18,251 nucleotides of DNA from JAICUY01 sp038250515 (GTDB lineage Bacteria > Chloroflexota > Limnocylindria > QHBO01): positions 1 to 18,251 of the forward strand of contig JBBSCG010000038.1 in assembly GCA_038250515.1 (NCBI GenBank). The letters run 5' to 3'. The position numbers and the translations under genes are program-made. This document shows positions 13,571 to 18,251 of this stretch, in pieces (within the stretch, counting starts at the first letter, position 1; the number at the start of each line of letters is the position of its first letter). The notes below the pieces were generated by a model. It did not search any database, was not told the DNA's origin, and saw nothing but the letters and a program-made list of their open reading frames with translations.

Positions 13571-14118
13571 GACTCGCCGGCGTCGACCCGCGCTCGCGCG
13601 ATGTAGCGGTCGGCGGACCAGGTGGCCAGCGCCCAGATGAGCGCCAGCACCAGCGTCACGACCAGCAGGATCGCGGCGATCAACAACGCTCCGATTCCGA
13701 GCGCTCCGCCAAGGATCAGGGTGCTGACCGCGGTCACCGCGATCACGATGCCGATCATCACCACCCCCATCTTGGCCGCCGTCAGCAGGAACCAGCCGAA
13801 TGAGTGGTCCTGTGCCCGTCCGGCCAGCCACAGGATGGTTGGCCCCGAGGCGCCGAACAGGCCGACGTACAATCCGAGGCCCGAGAATAAAGCGTCGATC
13901 CCGAGGTGCTGGTTGAGGACCGCGGCCGCGAAGATCCAGGTCGCCAGCAGCGCACTCCCCGCTCCGACGCCGATCAGCCAGACCAGCAGCATCGTTGCGG
14001 TGCCGCCGGAGAGGCGCTCCACGAGCTCGCCATCGTCGGTCTCGACGAGCTCGGTCGGGCTGTCCGCGGCAAGCTGCGGCGGGCGCCTGTCGTCCGGCGC
14101 TGGAGCCTGATCGGTCAT
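13567..14118 (-). CDS. Four-TM membrane protein of unknown function
   Basis: 183 residues. A charged, Pro-rich cytoplasmic head (1-38) precedes hydrophobic segments at about 42-64, 75-98, 109-132 and 133-167; the last is long and may be two helices. It ends in a basic tail (RYIARARVDAGES). I do not recognise a family and see no catalytic motif. The ATG overlaps the stop of the cystathionine gamma-synthase/lyase gene (ATGA), so it is translated with that gene, though a link in function is not evident. Its stop TAG is the reverse strand of the same CTAG that ends the MBL gene. Confidence 0.75.
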   Translation of the reverse strand: MTDQAPAPDDRRPPQLAADSPTELVETDDGELVERLSGGTATMLLVWLIGVGAGSALLATWIFAAAVLNQHLGIDALFSGLGLYVGLFGASGPTILWLAGRAQDHSFGWFLLTAAKMGVVMIGIVIAVTAVSTLILGGALGIGALLIAAILLVVTLVLALIWALATWSADRYIARARVDAGES

Positions 14119-15275
14119 GCCGCCTCGAAGGCGGTTGCCAGGTCGCGTACCAGGTCGTCGACCGCCTCGATCCCGACCGACAGCCTCACCAGCGACAGCG
14201 GAACTTCCAGCGCCGACCCCGTGACCGATGCGTGCGTCATGACCGCCGGCAGCTCGATCAGCGACTCGACCGCGCCGAGCGACTCGGCAAGGGTGAAGAG
14301 ACGTGTGCGACCGACAAAATCGCGGGCGCGTTCCTCTCCGTCACGAAGCTCGAAGCTGACCATAGCCCCCGGCAGCCGCATCTGTCGTTCCACCAGCTCG
14401 CGCTGCGGATTGTCCGGCAATCCGGGGTAATGAACGAGCGTCACCTCCTCGCGCGCCGTGAGCCACGTGGCGATCAGCGCGGCGTTGGCGCAGGCGCGCT
14501 CCATCCGCAGGGCGAGCGTGCGGATCCCACGCATCAGCAGCCAGCAGTCGAAGGGGCTCGGCACCGCGCCGGCCGCGTTCTGGGTGAAGCGCAGCCGCTC
14601 CGCCAGCTCATCGTCGCGGGTGGCAAGCAGGCCGCCGATCACATCCGAGTGCCCACCGAGGTACTTGGTCGCCGAGTGCACTACCAGGTCAGCGCCCAGC
14701 TCGAGCGGGCGCTGCAGGTACGGCGTGGCGAACGTGTTGTCGACGACCGTCCGTGCTCCCGCATTCGCCGCGAGGCGGGCCACGGCCGAGATGTCCACCA
14801 CCTTGAGCAGCGGGTTCGTCGGCGTCTCGATCCAGACCATTCGCGCCGGCTTCGGGTCGTTGAGCGCCGCCGCGAGGGCGTCGAGGTTGCGCAGATCGAC
14901 CGCATCGGTCTGAATACCGTACCGACGCCAGAGGCGATCCGCCAGGCGCCACGTTCCACCGTATGCGTCATCGCTCATCAGCAGCCGGTCGCCGGGCTCA
15001 AGCAGGTACAGCAGGTTCTGCGTCGCCGCCAGGCCGGAGGCATACGCGAGGCCGTGCGTAGCACCCTCGAGCGTGGCGATCGTGGACTCCAGCGCGCGGC
15101 GCGTCGGATTATCACTACGGCCGTATTCGAAGCCGTCGCGCAGCCCACCGACGCCGTCCTGCTTGAACGTGGTCGAAAGCTGGATCGCGGGGGAGACGCC
15201 GCCGGTCGCGGGATCCGGCTCCGCGCCGGCGTGGACGGCGAGCGTTTCGAACTGGTCGTTGGATGCATCGGTCAT
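14115..15275 (-). CDS. Cystathionine gamma-synthase / gamma-lyase (Cys/Met metabolism PLP enzyme)
   Basis: 386 residues from MTDASNDQFETLAVHAG (ATG 15275); a 20-residue longer start at 15335 would overlap the divergent acidic gene and is less likely. PLP-binding features are present: YGRSDNPT (Tyr51, Arg53), SGLAATQNLL, DDAYGGT (Tyr105), VVDNTFATPYLQ (Asp179) and HSATKYLGGHSD with Schiff-base Lys204. The C-terminus has the substrate region LPGAMVSFEL and LAESLGAVESLIELPAVMTHAS. Sequence alone does not separate gamma-synthase (metB) from gamma-lyase (mccB). A cystathionine beta-synthase-like gene lies about 540 bp away on the same strand, favouring transsulfuration from homocysteine to cysteine. 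The gene overlaps the four-TM protein downstream. Confidence 0.93.
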   Translation of the reverse strand: MTDASNDQFETLAVHAGAEPDPATGGVSPAIQLSTTFKQDGVGGLRDGFEYGRSDNPTRRALESTIATLEGATHGLAYASGLAATQNLLYLLEPGDRLLMSDDAYGGTWRLADRLWRRYGIQTDAVDLRNLDALAAALNDPKPARMVWIETPTNPLLKVVDISAVARLAANAGARTVVDNTFATPYLQRPLELGADLVVHSATKYLGGHSDVIGGLLATRDDELAERLRFTQNAAGAVPSPFDCWLLMRGIRTLALRMERACANAALIATWLTAREEVTLVHYPGLPDNPQRELVERQMRLPGAMVSFELRDGEERARDFVGRTRLFTLAESLGAVESLIELPAVMTHASVTGSALEVPLSLVRLSVGIEAVDDLVRDLATAFEAA

Positions 15276-15329
15276 GCGGCCGCCATTGTGGCATGGCGCG
15301 TGCGCTTGGCTCACTTTGGAGGGAAACCG

Positions 15330-15515
15330 ATGCATAATCGACAGCCACCCGAGAACACCGCGGCGGAGCGCACCCGCCCCGAAGAGGAAGAGGTCGACGA
15401 GCCCATGAGCGGGTCCGTCTACGGCGCCTCATCCGCGGAGTCAGGCGGCAACTATGACCAGGCCGAGCCGACGACCGCGAACGTCGAGGGCGAGCCGATG
15501 GACGACGACGGATAG
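15330..15515 (+). CDS. Small acidic hydrophilic protein, no recognised family
   Basis: 61 residues, MHNRQPPENTAAERTRP, then EEEEVDEP and a Ser/Gly/Glu-rich remainder ending EPMDDDG. GGAGGGA (15318-15324) ends five bases before the ATG, a good ribosome site. Strongly acidic, no Cys, no Trp, no membrane segment; probably disordered. Divergent from the cystathionine gamma-synthase/lyase gene with only 54 bp between starts, so the two promoters must lie close. It could be a small stress or spore-type acidic protein, but nothing identifies it. Confidence 0.6.
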   Translation: MHNRQPPENTAAERTRPEEEEVDEPMSGSVYGASSAESGGNYDQAEPTTANVEGEPMDDDG

Positions 15516-15530
15516 GCTGCTGCGGCCGCG

Positions 15531-15630
15531 ACTGTTGACAGATTCCGGCGAAATGGGGCTTACACGCCGATTCGGTCCCAGTTCTTGACAAGTTCCGCTC
15601 ACGGCGGACTTAGGCCACGAATGAGCCGTT
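15531..15630. repeat. Diverged 50-bp direct repeat in the gap after the acidic gene
   Basis: Two 50-bp units (15531-15580 and 15581-15630) begin with TTGACAGATTCCG and TTGACAAGTTCCG exactly 50 bp apart. Further matches follow (CTTA at equal offset, CGA near the end), about 25 of the first 43 positions in all. Each unit starts with a perfect TTGACA but neither has a -10 at normal spacing. Together with the hydrophobic frame at 15653-15817 these account for the 302-bp stretch 15516-15817, which has no intact gene. Origin unknown: a remnant of a repeat element or a pair of binding sites. Confidence 0.5.
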
Positions 15631-15652
15631 CAGACGACGGCACGTAGCGCTG

Positions 15653-15817
15653 CTAGTCACGTCGCGCGATTGCGACGATCATCGCCAGCCACACCACAGC
15701 GATGACGCCGGTGACGATCCAGAAGCCGAGCAGGATCTCGCCCGGACCGTCACATCCAGGAAATAGGCACCCCGACCGGTCGCGGCTATCAGATTCGGCA
15801 CGGGAATGCGCGCTAGC
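15653..15817 (-). pseudogene. Hydrophobic frame following the cbs stop, no start codon; possible broken small TM protein
   Basis: Directly after the cbs TGA and in its frame, 54 sense codons run to TAG (15653-15655). The last 35 or so read CDGPGEILLGFWIVTG and then VIAVVWLAMIVAIARRD: one clear transmembrane helix with a basic end, GC-rich at third positions as in real genes here. There is no ATG, GTG or TTG in this frame ahead of the helix. Codons just upstream (CTA TTT CCT GGA TGT) look non-coding, while the +1 frame from GTG 15801 (VPNLIAATGRGAYFLDV) looks better. A frameshift near 15745-15755, real or a sequencing error, would join the two into one small membrane protein. Confidence 0.4.
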
Positions 15818-16912
15818 TCAGGCAGGCAGCCGAGGAATCTCCGCTCCCCGCACCACGACCTGGGGCTGGGTCGTGCGCCAATCGTAGGCGCCGACCTCCT
15901 CGTCCGCGCCGAGGAGCCCATTCGCGCGCAGCCAGTCGTCGTCATAGAGCTTCCCGAGGTAGTTGTTGCCGCCGTCCGGCAGTAGGACGACGAACAGCGC
16001 ATCGCGGTCGTCAGCTTCACGCGCGACCTGCAGCGCGGCCCACAGCGCCGTACCGCACGACTCGCCCATGAGAATCCCCTCGCACGCGGAAACCAGACGG
16101 GCAGTCAGCATCGAGTCGCGGTCGCTCACCCGCACGATCAGGTCGCAGCTCTCGGTGTCGTAGGTGGTCGGCCAGAAATCCTCGCCGATCCCCTCGGTCA
16201 GGTACGGCCGCGGCGTGTCGCCTGAGTAGACCGAGCCCGCGGGGTCGGCGCCGACGATGATGACGGACGGTGACTGCTCGCGCAGGTAGCGCCCGACGCC
16301 CGAGATCGTTCCGCCGGTGCCGATCGAGGCCACGAAGTGCGTCACCTGGCCGCCAGTCGCCGACCAGATCTCGGGCCCGGTCGTCAGGTAGTGAGCCTCG
16401 GGGTTCGCCCTATTCGAATACTGGTCGGGCTTCCAGGCGCCCGGCGTCTCGCGCGCCAACCGGTCCGACACCTGGTAATACGAGCGCGGATCATCGGCGG
16501 GGACGTCGCTCGGGCAGACCACCACCTCCGCGCCGTATGCGCGCAGCAGCGCGCGCTTCTCCTCCGACTGCTTGTCGGCCATCACGAAGATGCACCGATA
16601 CCCCTTCACCGCCGCCGCCATGGCGAGGCCGACCCCGGTGTTGCCACTGGTCGGCTCCACGATGACGCCACCATGCTTCAGCAGGCCGGCCCGCTCCGCC
16701 GCCTCGATCATCGGCAACGCGATGCGGTCCTTGACCGACCCGCCTGGGTTCATCGACTCGAGCTTGCCGACGATTCGCGGCGCAACGCCAACCGAAAGTC
16801 GGTCAAGGGCGATCAGCGGGGTGTCGCCGATCGCCGCGGTCACATCGGTCAGGATGCCCGGACGCTCAGCCAGGTTGCGGCTCCGGGTTGGGCGAGGCAG
16901 GCGCGTCGGCAT
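15818..16912 (-). CDS. cbs: Cystathionine beta-synthase-like PLP enzyme, catalytic domain only
   Basis: 364 residues from ATG 16912, which lies 47 bp inside lgt; GTG 16843 (V24, just before TAAIGDTPL) is an alternative that avoids the overlap. Neither has a good Shine-Dalgarno. Motifs: AAIGDTPLIAL, ESMNPGGSVKDRIAL with the PLP lysine, EPTSGNTGVGLAMAAA, PDQYSNRANPEAHY and SIGTGGTISGVGRYL. The DDPRSYYQVSDRLARE stretch is typical of actinobacterial cystathionine beta-synthase rather than plain cysteine synthase. The product stops soon after VVLLPDGGNNYLGKLYDDDWL, where such enzymes usually continue into paired CBS (Bateman) regulatory domains; none follow. Likely role: serine plus homocysteine to cystathionine, or cysteine synthesis. 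Confidence 0.88.
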   Translation of the reverse strand: MPTRLPRPTRSRNLAERPGILTDVTAAIGDTPLIALDRLSVGVAPRIVGKLESMNPGGSVKDRIALPMIEAAERAGLLKHGGVIVEPTSGNTGVGLAMAAAVKGYRCIFVMADKQSEEKRALLRAYGAEVVVCPSDVPADDPRSYYQVSDRLARETPGAWKPDQYSNRANPEAHYLTTGPEIWSATGGQVTHFVASIGTGGTISGVGRYLREQSPSVIIVGADPAGSVYSGDTPRPYLTEGIGEDFWPTTYDTESCDLIVRVSDRDSMLTARLVSACEGILMGESCGTALWAALQVAREADDRDALFVVLLPDGGNNYLGKLYDDDWLRANGLLGADEEVGAYDWRTTQPQVVVRGAEIPRLPA

Positions 16913-17750
16913 CGGTCTCAGGTCGGTCTATCCAGGAGCCAGGGGTGCCCCAGTGCCTGGCGTGACGCAGGGCCAGGAACCCGGCGGCCAGCAGGATGCC
17001 CAGGACGCCGATCCAGATCGCCGTTGGGACCCCAAGAATGACCCAGTTGTTGACCCGGAAGGTCTCGAGCGCCGAGCGGACTGCGCCGTACCAGATGATG
17101 TACATCAGTGCGATGTCGCCGTCGTACAGCTTCTTCGCGAACCGATGCGCCACCCACAGCAGCACGGCCATGCCGATCAGGTTGAGGATCGCCTCGTAGG
17201 CGAACAGCGGCACGAACCGTGTCGTGTCGACCGGGAAGTTGGTCGGATCCCAGGGCGTGCCAGCTCGGTGCGCCGCGTCGATCGGGATGCCCAACGGCAG
17301 CGTGGTCGGCGGCCCGTAGAGCTCCTGGTTGACGAAGTTCCCGAGGCGACCGATGGCCTGACCGAGCAGCAGGGCCGGCGCGAAGATGTCGAGCCATCGG
17401 GCCGTGCTGAGATGGTTCCAGCGGCAGTAGAGCCAGATGCCGAACGCGCCGCCGGCAACCGCCCCCGGGATGCCGATACCCCCCAGCCAGATCTGCGGGA
17501 TCAGGTCGAGGTGCTGCGAGTAGTAGCTCCACATGTGGATGACGTGGTAGGCGCGTGCCGCGATGACGCTCGTCACGATCACCAACAGCAGCATCGACCA
17601 GCCATACTCCGGGTCCTCGCCACGTCGGCGCGCCTCGCGAGTGCCCAGCAGTGCGGCGACCAGCACGGCCGTGGCGATGATGATGCCGTACCAGTGGACC
17701 TGGAGCGGACCGATGCGGAACGCGATGGGGTCAATCACGCGCCCGATCAT
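16866..17750 (-). CDS. lgt: Phosphatidylglycerol:prolipoprotein diacylglyceryl transferase
   Basis: 294 residues. Lgt attaches diacylglycerol from phosphatidylglycerol to the lipobox cysteine of prolipoproteins in the cytoplasmic membrane. The signature GQAIGRLGNFVNQELYG (about 130-146, Arg135 matching E. coli Arg143) is clear. VHWYGIIIA opens the first helix and MYIIWYGAVRSALETFR holds the second essential Arg region. About seven hydrophobic segments are seen. The C-terminal tail (about 270-294) is polar and Pro/Glu-rich. The ATG at 17750 has GGGAGG eight or nine bases upstream. The last 47 bp overlap the annotated cbs start, so the two genes are probably one transcript. Confidence 0.97.
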   Translation of the reverse strand: MIGRVIDPIAFRIGPLQVHWYGIIIATAVLVAALLGTREARRRGEDPEYGWSMLLLVIVTSVIAARAYHVIHMWSYYSQHLDLIPQIWLGGIGIPGAVAGGAFGIWLYCRWNHLSTARWLDIFAPALLLGQAIGRLGNFVNQELYGPPTTLPLGIPIDAAHRAGTPWDPTNFPVDTTRFVPLFAYEAILNLIGMAVLLWVAHRFAKKLYDGDIALMYIIWYGAVRSALETFRVNNWVILGVPTAIWIGVLGILLAAGFLALRHARHWGTPGSWIDRPETDADAPASPNPEPQPG

Positions 17751-17924
17751 ACTCCGGCCCTCCCGAGGCGTCCGTCAGGCGCGGCGGGCTTGCATCGGCC
17801 GCGACAATGCAGATCACCGTCGTGCGCGTGCCGGATCGGCCGGGGCCGCCGACCGGCGAGCGAGTTGACGAAGGAGCAGGCGTGATCCGCCTGAATTGCG
17901 ACCCGACGGCGTTCTCCTTCGCCA

Positions 17925-17947
17925 TTTGGAACGCTGAGCGTTCCAAA
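17925..17947. promoter_or_regulatory. Perfect 23-bp palindrome between lgt and the IS remnant
   Basis: TTTGGAACGCT (17925-17935), central G, AGCGTTCCAAA (17937-17947): eleven of eleven pairs match. It lies 21 bp beyond the stop of the IS30 remnant and about 175 bp upstream of lgt. It may be an operator for a dimeric repressor, an IS end, or a terminator stem for the transposase, but no T-run follows. The rest of 17751-17968 shows no convincing gene on either strand. Confidence 0.55.
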
Positions 17948-17968
17948 CGCGATGGCGGTCTCAAGCGG

Positions 17969-18126
17969 TCAGCGCAACACCTCGGCCAGCGCCTCGCATG
18001 GTTTCATCCAGCCGAGCGTTTGTCGAGGGCGGCCATTGAGCTCGGCGGCGACCGCATCCAGCTGGGCCTGACTGACCGTCGACAGATCCATGGTCTTGGG
18101 GAAGTACTGACGCAGCAGGCCGTTGG
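17969..18126 (-). pseudogene. IS30-family transposase, C-terminal remnant
   Basis: The minus strand reads NGLLRQYFPKTMDLSTVS, then AELNGRPRQTLGW and EALAEVLR, ending at TGA 17969-17971. This is the conserved C-terminus of IS30 transposases (NGLLRQYFPKGTDLS..., LNxRPRKTLGW..P). Only about 52 residues remain. The family sequence normally just before NGLLRQ is absent, and the frame changes abruptly at about 18127 into the end of an IS110-family element. The catalytic DDE residues Asp1 and Asp2 are not in view. It cannot be active as it stands. Confidence 0.8.
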
Positions 18127-18141
18127 ACGCTCCTATGTTTG

Positions 18142-18251
18142 TCAATACGCGGTGGGCAGCGACATGGGTCGGGTGGCGGCCTGGATCCGTCGGTACAGGC
18201 GGCGGGCGAGGGCGCGTTTGATTGACCGGCGGACGTCGCGGTGTGTCTTGC
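18142..18251 (-). CDS. IS110-family transposase, C-terminal end (cut by window edge)
   Basis: The last 35 codons before TGA (18142-18144) read KTHRDVRRSIKRALARRLYRR and then IQAATRPMSLPTAY. The KTHRxxxRxIKRxLAR pattern is the usual C-terminus of IS110-family transposases, which use a DEDD/serine catalytic pair and insert without terminal inverted repeats. The rest of the gene lies beyond the window. About 15 bp separate this stop from IS30-derived sequence, consistent with the element ending there and interrupting the IS30 transposase gene. Whether the copy is intact cannot be seen. Confidence 0.6.
   Translation of the reverse strand, partial: KTHRDVRRSIKRALARRLYRRIQAATRPMSLPTAY

Larger units (their letters stand above)
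17969..18251 (-). mobile_element. Nested insertion sequences: IS110-family element within an IS30-family remnant
   Basis: Both transposase fragments are on the minus strand and meet at about 18127. The order (IS30 C-terminus nearest lgt, IS110 end outward) suggests that an IS30-type element arrived first and was later hit by the IS110-type element. The element continues past the window end; the outer boundary and the remaining IS30 part are not visible. Confidence 0.6.

Noticed and set aside
11600..13831. 743-codon open frame on the minus strand across gltA and the MBL gene
   Set aside because: It is antisense to two genes with complete catalytic motifs; its sequence is Arg/Gly/Val-rich with no family resemblance, a common effect of high GC.
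13995..15515. 506-codon plus-strand frame ending in the acidic protein
   Set aside because: The upstream part is antisense to the cystathionine gamma-synthase/lyase gene; only the last 61 codons have a ribosome site and stand outside that gene.
16572..17885. 437-codon plus-strand frame opposite cbs and lgt
   Set aside because: Antisense to lgt and cbs motifs; composition typical of a complement frame.
17805..18251. Plus-strand frame open from ATG 17805 to the window end
   Set aside because: It runs antisense through the IS30 and IS110 transposase ends, which are clearly coding on the minus strand; no start signal.
1..18251. tRNA, rRNA or CRISPR array
   Set aside because: No cloverleaf-like segments, no rRNA motifs and no regularly spaced repeats with unique spacers were seen on reading both strands.

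Overview
The window is about 18.25 kb of dense, GC-rich bacterial DNA. Coding strands favour G/C at third positions, and GTG starts and 4-bp start/stop overlaps are common. The gene set fits a free-living high-GC lineage such as an Actinomycetota or Chloroflexota (Limnocylindria-like) bacterium: an actinobacterial-style cystathionine beta-synthase near a cystathionine gamma-synthase/lyase, an NAD-type malate dehydrogenase overlapping citrate synthase, a bactofilin, SseB and DUF554 proteins, and several starts with no Shine-Dalgarno but a TAnnnT box 6-8 nt upstream. This placement is an inference; there is no rRNA or other decisive marker.

Layout. 1-551: 3' part of a zinc-type alcohol dehydrogenase (+). 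563-1998: ECF sigma factor and overlapping one-TM partner, probably its anti-sigma factor (-). 2115-4710: VOC protein, glutamyl-tRNA synthetase and SseB-like protein, joined by 4-bp overlaps (-). 4711-4923: divergent control region with three tandem 11-bp repeats and a 29-bp near-palindrome. 4924-5985: DUF6582-type small protein and DUF554 membrane protein (+). 6025-7803: bactofilin then type-II asparaginase (-). 7940-8671: uracil phosphoribosyltransferase (+). 8672-9796: an arsenic-type locus with DnaA-box-like sites, arsC, a divergent Cys-rich 15-codon ORF and arsR. 9818-12691: Nudix hydrolase, malate dehydrogenase and citrate synthase (+). 12791-13570: MBL-fold hydrolase (+). 13567-15275: membrane protein and cystathionine gamma-synthase/lyase (-). 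15330-15515: 61-residue acidic protein (+). 15516-15817: a 50-bp direct repeat and a hydrophobic frame with no start codon. 15818-17750: lgt and a cbs-like gene (-). 17751-18251: a perfect 23-bp palindrome, then an IS30-family transposase remnant interrupted by an IS110-family element that runs off the window.

How the genes work together. Cbs plus the gamma-synthase/lyase would give transsulfuration between homocysteine and cysteine. Mdh and GltA catalyse consecutive TCA steps (malate to oxaloacetate to citrate) and are translationally coupled. ArsC and ArsR are an arsenate/metalloid response pair, but no efflux pump is visible. The strongest candidate for something undescribed is the 15-residue peptide MRANCDCGDCCPDCC at 9363-9410 (-). 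It has an ideal Shine-Dalgarno and its TTGACA box overlaps the arsR promoter's -35 on the other strand, which suggests a metal(loid)-linked micropeptide under ArsR control.
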